Both the position numbers and the translations under genes were made by a program. From positions 1 through 18,662 of the forward strand of contig DASXAQ010000055.1 in assembly GCA_036406615.1 (NCBI GenBank): a stretch of 18,662 nt of DNA, in the 5' to 3' direction. The notes under the pieces were generated by a model. It did no database searches, was not told the DNA's origin, and saw only the letters and a program-made list of their open reading frames with translations. The stretch is from DASXAQ01 sp036406615. GTDB lineage: Bacteria; Actinomycetota; UBA4738. Shown piece after piece: positions 1 through 6,052 of the stretch (position 1 is its first letter; each line of letters opens with the position of its first letter).

Positions 1-1
1 A

Positions 2-427
2 GTCATTGCCGGGGCAACAGGGGTGCTGGTCGCCGGCGCGGTAGCGCTCGCGGCCACGACCGCGTTCGCCGGGACGTCTTCGGCCAACGTCACCTACAAG
101 TTCGCCGGTCTCATGGGCATCGCCAGCTCGCAGGCGGCGACCCTGAACGTGGTGAACGTCGCGAGCTCGAGCTGCACGGCGAAGCTGCAGTTCGTGGACG
201 CCAACCGCGTGGTGGTGGCCTCGAGCCAGGTCACGATCGCCTCGGGCCACGCGGCCTCGTTGGTGTACACGCCGACGCTGGTGCCCCCCAACCGCACGGA
301 GGTCCGCCCGGTGGTCGTCTCGGTCGGTGGATCGTGCAAGTCGCTGGCCCCCACCGTGGAGGTCTACAGCACCGTCACGGGCTCGACCGTGGTGGAGGAG
401 TTCGGAAACCAGTCGCGCATCGGCTAG
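2..427 (+). CDS. Secreted hypothetical protein (5' partial)
   Basis: The reading frame is open to the left edge, so the true start may lie outside the window; a GTG at 23 is the first internal candidate. The visible N-terminus is a hydrophobic Ala/Val/Gly stretch ending in a likely signal-peptidase site (TTAFA, then GTSSA), so the product is probably exported. The mature part is about 110 residues, rich in Val, Ser and Thr, with a beta-strand pattern and two cysteines (in SSSCTAK and GGSCKS) that could form a disulfide. No catalytic motif is visible. I do not recognise a family; a small immunoglobulin-like beta-sandwich would fit. The next gene starts directly after the stop codon. Confidence 0.7.
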   Translation, partial: VIAGATGVLVAGAVALAATTAFAGTSSANVTYKFAGLMGIASSQAATLNVVNVASSSCTAKLQFVDANRVVVASSQVTIASGHAASLVYTPTLVPPNRTEVRPVVVSVGGSCKSLAPTVEVYSTVTGSTVVEEFGNQSRIG

Positions 428-442
428 TTGCGCGCACCGCCC

Positions 443-1069
443 ATGACAACGCGGAGCCGGTGTGAGCGTCTGGCGGGGTGGACGTCGCGGTATCCGGATC
501 CGGAGGCGGACCCGGCGCGAAACGCTGCCGCGCGTGCCGACGAGGACGCGTTCCTCGCGCGCTTCGCCGGCCTGGACACGCTGACGCGATCCCAGGCCCG
601 TCGGCTGGTCCAGTGGAAGTTCGGTTCCATGCCGCACCGCCGGGTCCGTGCGCTCCGCGGCATCGACGCCGACGCCTGGGCCGGCCGCACCGGACCGAGC
701 GCACGCGACGCGATCCGGGGCGCGCTGGCGGCGACCGACGACCGCGAGGCGCTCGACCTGCTCGCGAATCCCACGAGCGGCGTCTACGGCTTCGGACCGG
801 CGATGGGCAGCGCGATCCTGGCGGCGTGCCGCCCGCAGCGGTTCACGGTGGCCGACGCGCGGGCACTCGCGGCGCTGCGGCGGCTCAGGATGATGCCGGC
901 CGGCCCGGCCTCGTTCCGCCTGCGCGACTGGGTGCCGTATCTCGCGGCGTGCCGGGCGCTCGCCGCGGCGTGTTCGATGAGCCTGCGGGACGTGGACCGT
1001 GCGCTCTGGGTCGCCGGCGGCCGATCAGCAGCGACGCCGCGACGCCGACCGCAAGGATCGCGCCGATGA
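443..1069 (+). CDS. HhH DNA-glycosylase-like protein
   Basis: About 208 residues from ATG 443; an in-frame TTG at 428, touching the previous stop, is an alternative start. The central segment GVYGFGPAMGSAILAACRPQ followed by FTVADARAL looks like the helix-hairpin-helix of the endonuclease III/OGG superfamily. In that superfamily a Gly-rich hairpin is followed by the catalytic Asp in a V-D-x-R-like context, which here would be the Asp of VADAR. The rest is helical and Arg-rich, as expected for this fold. There are no Cys residues for an iron-sulfur cluster. A base-excision repair role is inference; it may be an uncharacterised relative. The last ~15 codons lie antisense to the tail of the convergent terC gene, and the recognisable fold ends near base 1020. 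Confidence 0.65.
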   Translation: MTTRSRCERLAGWTSRYPDPEADPARNAAARADEDAFLARFAGLDTLTRSQARRLVQWKFGSMPHRRVRALRGIDADAWAGRTGPSARDAIRGALAATDDREALDLLANPTSGVYGFGPAMGSAILAACRPQRFTVADARALAALRRLRMMPAGPASFRLRDWVPYLAACRALAAACSMSLRDVDRALWVAGGRSAATPRRRPQGSRR

Positions 1070-1904
1070 CGCCGAGCGAGATCCCCGTCGGGACGTGGAC
1101 CCACGGCGACAGCACCATCTTCGCTGCGACGAACGCCAGCACGGCGGCCAGGGCGGGGCGCAGGTGCTCCAGCGACCCCACCGCGCCGTGCACCACGAAG
1201 TACAGCGACCGCAGGCCGAGGATGGCCAGCGCGTTCGACGTGAAGGCGACGAACGGATCGCGCGTGACCGAGAAGATCGCCGGGATCGAATCGATCGCGA
1301 AGACCACGTCGGTGACGTTCACCAGGACGATGGCGGCCAGCAGCGGCGTGGCGGCAAGCCGGCCCGACGACCGCGTCAGCAGCTTCGAACCCTCGTAGCG
1401 GTCGGAGACCGGGATCAGCGAACGCGTCCAACGGAACGCCCGGCCCTCCTCGACGTGGCGGTCGCGAGCGAAGCGCACGGCGGTGGCCAGCAGGACGGCG
1501 CCGAACACCAGCGCCGTCCACTCGAACTGCTGGATCAGCGCGGCCCCGCCCAGGATGAACCCGAGGCGCATCAGAATCGCGCCGACCACGCCCCAGAACA
1601 GCACCCGGTGCTGCAGCGCCCCGGGCACGGCCAGGTTGGCCAGGATCAGCACGAAGACGAAGACGTTGTCGACCGACAGGCTCCACTCGATCAGGTAGCC
1701 GGCGACGAACTGTCCGGCCGTGTCGGCGCCGCGCCACCACCACAGCAGCCCGCCGAACGCCAACGCGAGCGCCACCCACGCGATCGTCCACGACACCGCT
1801 TCCCGCACCGCGATGGTGTGCGCGCGCCGGTGCGCGCCGAGATCGATCGCGAGCAGCAGACCCAGGGCGAGGCTGAACGCGCCCCACGCGTACCACGGAA
1901 CCAT
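885..1904 (-). CDS. TerC/Alx-family integral membrane metal exporter
   Basis: This is a TerC-family protein of about 339 residues. ATG 1904 is used; an in-frame GTG at 1913 is also possible. Membrane segments run through most of the length. The two family signatures are present: EWSLSVDNVFVFVLI near residue 72 and DVVFAIDSIPAIF near residue 200, whose acidic residues are thought to handle the metal ion. TerC/Alx proteins export manganese or support metal loading of exported proteins. The leader upstream fits a manganese riboswitch, which agrees with this. The conserved part ends at about LLIGRRRP; the last ~45 residues are a Pro/Arg-rich tail read antisense to the convergent glycosylase-like gene, so the true 3' end may be affected by an indel. 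Confidence 0.9.
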   Translation of the reverse strand: MVPWYAWGAFSLALGLLLAIDLGAHRRAHTIAVREAVSWTIAWVALALAFGGLLWWWRGADTAGQFVAGYLIEWSLSVDNVFVFVLILANLAVPGALQHRVLFWGVVGAILMRLGFILGGAALIQQFEWTALVFGAVLLATAVRFARDRHVEEGRAFRWTRSLIPVSDRYEGSKLLTRSSGRLAATPLLAAIVLVNVTDVVFAIDSIPAIFSVTRDPFVAFTSNALAILGLRSLYFVVHGAVGSLEHLRPALAAVLAFVAAKMVLSPWVHVPTGISLGVIGAILAVGVAASLLIGRRRPRAHGPRPAGSSNTPRRAPGTPRDTAPSRAGGTRPGRPASS

Positions 1905-1936
1905 CCTTCGCACCCCCAGCCGGTCGCAGGCGCTGG

Positions 1937-2065
1937 GCTCGAGGTCTCTTCCCGCACCTCGGTGCGTCGACCCGCCGGGTCGTCCCTGCGCGACGACCGT
2001 GATGGCGGCGGGTGGATCGCGGGATCGCGTGTCGCTTATCCCGCGCGGAGTACTCCCCTCCGAAC
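1937..2065 (-). promoter_or_regulatory. Candidate yybP-ykoY manganese riboswitch
   Basis: Read on the minus strand, the leader contains GGGGAGTA at 2058-2051, the conserved 5' signature of this class. It also contains GGGAAGAGACCTC ending at 1941, matching the conserved 3' AGACC-type strand. GTTC-G-GAGG (2065-2057) can pair with CCTCGAGC (1944-1937) as an 8-bp closing stem with one bulged G. GC-rich helices lie between. Downstream, CCAGC and GCTGG (1936-1916 region) can form a hairpin just before the G-rich ribosome-binding region of terC, a plausible expression platform. In known cases Mn2+ binding turns TerC/Alx-type genes on. A covariance-model search would be decisive. Confidence 0.72.
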
Positions 2066-2072
2066 GCGGATC

Positions 2073-2078
2073 AGCCTA
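2073..2078 (-). promoter_or_regulatory. Candidate -10 element for the terC leader
   Basis: On the minus strand TAGGCT fits the actinobacterial TANNNT pattern. It would start transcription near 2066, exactly at the 5' side of the riboswitch closing stem. No good -35 hexamer is visible. Confidence 0.4.
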
Positions 2079-2188
2079 CCAGGCACGCCGGAGCGTGACG
2101 TTCGTACTCGACGCGCATGGCGCGGGTCGGTGGCCCCTGCCGGTGCCGCGGCCCGAAGATGCTCGCGGACGCCGATCGGGAGCAGGAC

Positions 2189-2743
2189 ATGGACACGGGA
2201 GCCACGCGAAGGCCGGACGCATCGGACCGGGACCTGATCGATCGCGCCATCGCGGGCGACGCGGGCGCGTTCGACGCGTTGATCGAACGCTATGGGGACC
2301 GGCTCGACCGGTTCGTTCGATCGCGCGTCGCCGATCGTGACGCCGAGGACGTCCTGCAGGACGTCCTGGTGGCGATCTGGCGCGGCATCCCGGCCCTGCG
2401 ATGGGAGCGCCCCCGGTCGTTCGCCGCCTGGGCGTTCTCCGTCGCCCGCAACCGCGTCGCGGACCACCACCGCCGCGCGAGCCGATGGGCGTCCCACGCG
2501 GACGCGGAACCCGAGCCGGAGGCCGTGGAGTTCGAATCCTCGACCCTGGCCGCCCAGACGGCTACGCGATGGCTGGCGGCCCTGCCCTTCCGGCAGCGCC
2601 GCGTGCTCGAGCTGCGCGTGCTTGCCGGTCTTTCCACCGACGAGGTCGCGGCCGCGACCGGCATCAGCCTGCCCATGGTCAAGACGCTGCAACACCGAGG
2701 ACTGATGCGGCTTCGCCACGCCCTGGACGACCGCGCGGCCTGA
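2189..2743 (+). CDS. ECF-type RNA polymerase sigma factor
   Basis: 184 residues from ATG 2189, preceded by the purine-rich GGGAGCAGG 2-3 bases upstream of the usual spacing window; a longer frame from 2117 lacks such a signal. Region 2 is at about residues 13-80, with DAEDVLQDVLVAIW as the core-binding helix and RSFAAWAFSVARNRVADHHRR for -10 recognition. Region 4 is at about 125-180, with LPFRQRRVLELRVLAGLSTD, then EVAAATGISLPMVKTLQHRG as the helix-turn-helix. This gives the two-domain layout of group 4 sigma factors. No anti-sigma gene is adjacent, so its control is unknown. It is divergent from terC across about 280 bp. Confidence 0.9.
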   Translation: MDTGATRRPDASDRDLIDRAIAGDAGAFDALIERYGDRLDRFVRSRVADRDAEDVLQDVLVAIWRGIPALRWERPRSFAAWAFSVARNRVADHHRRASRWASHADAEPEPEAVEFESSTLAAQTATRWLAALPFRQRRVLELRVLAGLSTDEVAAATGISLPMVKTLQHRGLMRLRHALDDRAA

Positions 2744-2794
2744 GCGCCGCCCCACGGACGAGGCGCCTCGCGTCCGAATGTCCTGAAGGTGGAA

Positions 2795-2836
2795 GGCTCC
2801 GCCCTCCGACGTTCACCCCCGTCGAAGGGCGGAGCC
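2795..2836. terminator. Strong hairpin between convergent genes
   Basis: GGCTCCGCCCTCCGAC (2795-2810) and GTCGAAGGGCGGAGCC (2821-2836) form a 16-bp stem with 15 matches and a 10-base loop. It lies between the ends of the sigma-factor gene and the minus-strand secreted-protein gene. There is no T-tract, so it would be a bidirectional, U-less terminator or an mRNA 3'-end stabiliser. Confidence 0.6.
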
Positions 2837-2853
2837 GGGGCCGGCCCTGAGGA

Positions 2854-3264
2854 TCAGAGCCCGGTGCCCAACCCGATCGGGATGCCGGCCACGTTGCCTC
2901 CCGTGGAGCCGGTGGTCGTCCCGCGGCGCTTCTTGCGGGTGCCGGCGTGGATCCCGCCGACCTTGGAGTTGCCCGCGCCTACCCGCATGCGCGACGAGTT
3001 CCGAGCCGGCGACGCGCCCTGGACCCGGGTCTGCTTGGTACCGCCCGACGTCTTCGGCCCGCCCAGCTTGCCCCGGCCGCCTCCCCTGGCCGAGACGTGC
3101 GTGCCCGCCGCATGGGCATTCGCCGTCTTCTTCCCCGACCGGTACCCCACGGTCTTGTGCGTGGGCCGGACGGTGGCCCGGGTGGGTTTCGTCTTCGCCA
3201 CCGCCAGGGCCGCCGGGATGGCCAGCGCTACGACCAGCCCGATGATGAACGCGGTCCTTCTCAT
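2854..3264 (-). CDS. Small secreted basic Gly/Thr-rich protein
   Basis: 136 residues from ATG 3264, chosen because GAAGGAGG lies 8 bases upstream, a near-perfect Shine-Dalgarno; a longer frame would read through that site. Residues 1-22 (MRRTAFIIGLVVALAIPAAL) form a signal peptide with probable cleavage near AVA. The mature chain is strongly basic and low in complexity (Lys, Arg, Thr, Gly), without cysteines or predicted helices. It ends in a glycine-rich segment (GNVAGIPIGLGTGL). Such chains may bind nucleic acid, wall polymers or phosphate, but I do not recognise a family. Codon usage resembles the neighbours. Confidence 0.65.
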   Translation of the reverse strand: MRRTAFIIGLVVALAIPAALAVAKTKPTRATVRPTHKTVGYRSGKKTANAHAAGTHVSARGGGRGKLGGPKTSGGTKQTRVQGASPARNSSRMRVGAGNSKVGGIHAGTRKKRRGTTTGSTGGNVAGIPIGLGTGL

Positions 3265-3291
3265 CTCGCACGCCTCCTTCCTCACAACGCG

Positions 3292-3305
3292 TTCCCGTTC
3301 GGGAA
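3292..3305. repeat. 14-bp inverted repeat upstream of the secreted-protein gene
   Basis: TTCCCG and CGGGAA flank a central TT. It lies 28 bp upstream of the start codon at 3264, in the divergent intergenic region. It could be an operator or an RNA hairpin in the 5' leader. Confidence 0.4.
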
Positions 3306-3365
3306 GAAGGTCGCCGCGCCGGCCCCTCGCGATATCGGGCGAACGTACTTCTTCGGCTCACCCCA

Positions 3366-3396
3366 TTGCCCGAAATCGCCCGATCCCGCCTAGGAT
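3366..3396 (+). promoter_or_regulatory. Candidate promoter of the beta-propeller gene
   Basis: TTGCCC (3366-3371) and TAGGAT (3391-3396) are separated by 19 bp. This would start transcription near 3403, leaving a leader of about 33 bases that carries the GGGGAGG ribosome-binding site at 3424-3430. The -10 is convincing; the spacer is long. Confidence 0.4.
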
Positions 3397-3435
3397 GCCC
3401 CCAGGGGAAGCACGTCCGGCATCGGGGAGGCAGAG

Positions 3436-5226
3436 ATGGGGAGGATTCGAATCGTCGCGGTCGGCCTCGCGCTGACCTGCGCATCCACCATGGCTGCGGT
3501 CGGCGCGCTGTCGGTGGCGCCCGCGGCAGGGGCGACGAACGAGCTCGCGAGCGTCAGCACGGACGGGATCCAGGGCAACGACATCAGCGGCCGCTTCGCC
3601 GGCCCCGCGATCAGCGGGAACGGCCGGGTCATCGCGTTCGACTCGCAGGCAACGACGCTGGTCCCGCACGACACGAACCACCGCGTCGACATGTTCGTGC
3701 ACGACCGTGACACCGGCGAGACGGATCGGATCAGCGTGGGGCCGACCGGGGCAGAGGCCAACGGCACGAGCACCCGCCCGGCGATCGACGACGACGGGAA
3801 CCTGATCGCGTACGACTCCGATGCGAGCAACCTCGTGGCCGGCGACACGAACCGGCTCATGGACGTGTTCGCGTTCGACCGGACCACGGGAACGACCCAG
3901 CGCGTCAGCGTCTCCTCCACGGGCGCGCAGGGCAACGGTTCCAGCGACGACCCCTCGGTCAGCGCGGACGGCCGCTACGTCGCGTTCGTGTCCACCTCGT
4001 CGAACCTGGTGCAGGGCGACACGAACCACGTCGAGGACATCTTCGTCCGCGACCTGGTCGCCGGCACGACCGAGCGCGTGAGCCTGAACAGCGCGGGGCA
4101 GCAGGGCAACTCGTCCACCACCATCACCGCGATCAGCCCCGACGGAAACTGGGTCGCGTTCGGCTCGTTCGCCACCAACCTGGTCCCCGGCGACACGAAC
4201 GGCCAGTTCGACGTGTTCCTGCACGACCGGACGACCGGCCAGACGCAACTGGTCAGCGTCGCGAGCGACGGAACGCAGGGCGACGCGACCAGCTTCGGCC
4301 CCGCGGTGAGCGGCGACGGGCAGTTCGTCGTCTTCTGGTCCGACGCGACGAACCTCGTCCCCGGCGACACCAATGACCGGCGCGACGTGTTCGTGCGGGA
4401 TGTGGCCGCCGGCACGACCGAGCGCGTCAGCGTGAACAGCAACGGCGAGCAGGCCAACGGCACGAACGAGGAGCCGGGCGTCCGCGGGTTCCTGGGAAGC
4501 TCGCCGGAGATCACGCCGGACGGTCGCTACGTCGCGTTCTTCTCGTCGGCGACGAACCTGGTCCAGGGCGACGAGAACAAGTGCCCACCGATCTTCGATC
4601 AGGAGGCGGGCCGCTGCCCGGACGTCTTCGTGCGGGATCGCACGCTCGGCACGACCACGCGGGTGAACGTGACCGCCGACGGGCAGGAAGCGAACGCGGA
4701 ATCCGCCGATCCCTCGATCAGCCAGGACGGGCAGGTCGTGGCGTTCTTCTCGGCGGCGGGCAACCTGGTGCCGGGCGACTCGAACGTGTGCTTCGGGTTC
4801 GGTGGGTTCCCGGGCAACTGCCCCGACATCATCGTGCACGACGACCGCTCGGCGGTCGCGGCCCCCGCGGACCTGTCGCTGCGGATGAAGGACTCGCCCG
4901 ACCCGGTCCAGGTCGGCGCCCAGCTCACGTACAAGATCCGGGTGGACAACTCCGGGCCCTCGCTGGCGCTGAGCACCACGATCACCGATCATCTTCCGAG
5001 CTCCGTCCAGATCGTGTCGGTGACGGCCTCGCAGGGCGGCTGCGACGTGGCGCTGACGACCGTGTGCCATGTGGGGACCGTCCCGGCGGGCACCTCCGTC
5101 CTGATCCGGATCGTGGTGCTGGCCACCCAGGCGGGGACGATCCAGAACCAGGCGTCGGTGACGTCCACCTCGCCGGACCCGACCGGGAACACGAGCGCCG
5201 TGGTCGAGACGACCGTGACGTCGTAG
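3436..5226 (+). CDS. Secreted seven-repeat beta-propeller (TolB/PD40-like) with DUF11 domain
   Basis: 596 residues; ATG 3436 follows GGGGAGG by five bases. Residues 1-33 form a signal peptide ending in PAAGA. Seven repeats of about 45-65 residues follow to residue ~475, each with the pattern P-x-(I/V)-S-x-D-G-(x)2-(V/I)-A-F, then N-L-V-x-G-D-T-N, then D-V-F-V-R-D and T-T-x-R-V-S-V. Seven copies match a complete seven-bladed propeller. The last two are widened by Cys-containing inserts (ENKCPP...GRCPD; SNVCFG...GNCPD). Residues ~475-596 are a DUF11/CARDB-type beta-sandwich (ADLSLRMKDSPDPVQVGAQL...) with two cysteines. The Asp/Asn-rich GDTN turns may bind Ca2+. The role is unknown; surface or extracellular binding is likely. 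There is no sortase motif or C-terminal anchor. Confidence 0.88.
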   Translation: MGRIRIVAVGLALTCASTMAAVGALSVAPAAGATNELASVSTDGIQGNDISGRFAGPAISGNGRVIAFDSQATTLVPHDTNHRVDMFVHDRDTGETDRISVGPTGAEANGTSTRPAIDDDGNLIAYDSDASNLVAGDTNRLMDVFAFDRTTGTTQRVSVSSTGAQGNGSSDDPSVSADGRYVAFVSTSSNLVQGDTNHVEDIFVRDLVAGTTERVSLNSAGQQGNSSTTITAISPDGNWVAFGSFATNLVPGDTNGQFDVFLHDRTTGQTQLVSVASDGTQGDATSFGPAVSGDGQFVVFWSDATNLVPGDTNDRRDVFVRDVAAGTTERVSVNSNGEQANGTNEEPGVRGFLGSSPEITPDGRYVAFFSSATNLVQGDENKCPPIFDQEAGRCPDVFVRDRTLGTTTRVNVTADGQEANAESADPSISQDGQVVAFFSAAGNLVPGDSNVCFGFGGFPGNCPDIIVHDDRSAVAAPADLSLRMKDSPDPVQVGAQLTYKIRVDNSGPSLALSTTITDHLPSSVQIVSVTASQGGCDVALTTVCHVGTVPAGTSVLIRIVVLATQAGTIQNQASVTSTSPDPTGNTSAVVETTVTS

Positions 5227-5271
5227 GCGGCGACCTGAACGACGGCCGGCGGGCGGATCGAACCCGGCCGC

Positions 5272-5277
5272 TATACT
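5272..5277 (+). promoter_or_regulatory. -10 element of the tRNA cluster
   Basis: TATACT differs from TATAAT at one position and lies 25 bp before the first tRNA. No -35 close to TTGACA is visible. It probably drives the three tRNA genes. Confidence 0.5.
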
Positions 5278-5302
5278 CTCGGCTGCCCCCGGGTGGGGTC
5301 AC

Positions 5303-5375
5303 GCCCCCATCGTCTAGCGGCCGAGGATTTCGCCCTTTCAAGGCGGCGACACGGGTTCGAATCCCGTTGGGGGCA
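5303..5375 (+). tRNA. tRNA-Glu (anticodon TTC)
   Basis: The acceptor stem GCCCCCA (5303-5309) pairs fully with TGGGGGC (5368-5374). The anticodon stem-loop is CGCC-CTTTCAA-GGCG, giving anticodon TTC. The T-arm is ACGGG-TTCGAAT-CCCGT. CCA is not encoded. Confidence 0.96.
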
Positions 5376-5385
5376 CAGCCATAGA

Positions 5386-5461
5386 GGTCCGGTGGAGCAG
5401 CCTGGCCGTGCTCGCCACCCTGTCAAGGTGGAGGTCGCGGGTTCGAATCCCGTCCGGACCG
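5386..5461 (+). tRNA. tRNA-Asp (anticodon GTC)
   Basis: The acceptor stem GGTCCGG (5386-5392) pairs with CCGGACC (5454-5460), and the discriminator is G, as expected for Asp. The anticodon stem-loop is CCACC-CTGTCAA-GGTGG. The T-arm contains GGGTTCGAATCCC. CCA is not encoded. Confidence 0.96.
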
Positions 5462-5467
5462 CCGGTC

Positions 5468-5489
5468 CCGGAGCCGTGCGCGGCTCCGG
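5468..5489. other. Perfect hairpin between tRNA-Asp and tRNA-Phe
   Basis: CCGGAGCCG (5468-5476) and CGGCTCCGG (5481-5489) pair perfectly around a TGCG tetraloop. It fills almost the whole spacer. It may mark a processing site for the tRNA precursor or act as a terminator after the first two tRNAs. Confidence 0.55.
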
Positions 5490-5497
5490 CCTCACCC

Positions 5498-5573
5498 GGC
5501 CAGGTAGCTCAGACGGTAGAGCACGCGGCTGAAAACCGCGGTGTCGGCGGTTCGATTCCGTCCCTGGCCACCA
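5498..5573 (+). tRNA. tRNA-Phe (anticodon GAA), CCA encoded
   Basis: The acceptor stem GGCCAGG (5498-5504) pairs with CCTGGCC (5563-5569). The anticodon stem-loop is GCGG-CTGAAAA-CCGC, giving anticodon GAA. The T-arm has one G-T pair. Unlike the two tRNAs before it, ACCA follows the acceptor stem directly. Confidence 0.96.
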
Positions 5574-5643
5574 GACGACCCGTGACTCGCCGGCCGCACG
5601 CGGCGGCGCCGGGGCCTCGGTAGCCGGCCTCTAGGGGAAGCGG

Positions 5644-5847
5644 TTATTGCGCCTGGCCGCTGGACTGCGCGAGGAGCCGCTGGATCTCGGTTTCCCGGTA
5701 GCGACGGTGGCCGCCCAGGGTCCGGATGGACGACAGCTTGCCGGCCTTGGCCCACCGCGTGACCGTCTTCGGGTCCACGCGGAACATCGCGGCCACCTCG
5801 GCCGGCGTGAGCAGCTTCTCCGTGTCGGTTTCGACTTCCACCTTCAT
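5644..5847 (-). CDS. bldC: BldC-family small MerR-type DNA-binding regulator
   Basis: 67 residues from ATG 5847, chosen because a G-run (GGGGGG) lies about 5 bases upstream and homologues start close to the conserved core; a longer frame would begin at 5865. The core LLTPAEVAAMFRVDPKTVTR, WAKAGKLSSIRTLGGHRRYR is almost identical to Streptomyces BldC: a winged helix-turn-helix (MerR/excisionase-like) without an effector domain. BldC controls the onset of development in Streptomyces by binding direct repeats co-operatively. In non-sporulating relatives its role is less clear. The neighbouring unknown gene and valine-type dehydrogenase reproduce the Streptomyces order bldC / unknown / vdh. Confidence 0.93.
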   Translation of the reverse strand: MKVEVETDTEKLLTPAEVAAMFRVDPKTVTRWAKAGKLSSIRTLGGHRRYRETEIQRLLAQSSGQAQ

Positions 5848-6052
5848 GTGACCCCCCCAAGGCACTGAGGTGACGGGCGACGCGTTCTCCCGCTCGGCGC
5901 AGAATGTTCTACCACCGGAGAGCTCCTGAACATAGACAAAGGGGACTAACCCCGATAGTGGGGATGGACTAGACCAACACCATCCATTCCACCTGACGAA
6001 ACACAGCGACAGGACTCCCCGCCAAGGGTCCCCGTCTCCCCGAAACGGGTGG
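5848..6052. other. Intergenic region upstream of bldC: G/C-run stems, weak terminator and -10 candidates
   Basis: This 205-bp region holds short inverted repeats. CCCC/GGGG surrounds GATAGT at 5950-5963, and GGATGG/CCATCC lies at 5962-5985. On the minus strand GGGG-TTAGT-CCCC followed by TTTGTCT (5953-5934) could terminate the gene ending at 6053. Also on the minus strand, TATGTT (5934-5929) is a possible bldC -10 element, without a good -35. I see no gene here. Confidence 0.35.

Noticed and set aside
2079..2188. Promoter for the first ECF sigma gene
   Set aside because: Several AT-containing hexamers exist, but none has a matching -35 or a distinctive spacing, so none can be supported.
3358..5070. 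Long minus-strand frame with regular repeats opposite the propeller gene
   Set aside because: Its periodicity simply mirrors the seven repeats of the plus-strand gene. The plus strand has a signal peptide, a ribosome-binding site and known domain patterns.
5303..5573. tRNA cluster as an attachment site for an integrated element
   Set aside because: No integrase, no repeated tRNA 3' end and no phage or plasmid genes on either side.
5574..5643. Terminator after tRNA-Phe
   Set aside because: GC-rich short inverted pieces (CGCCG/CGGCG) are present, but no stem is long enough and no T-tract follows.
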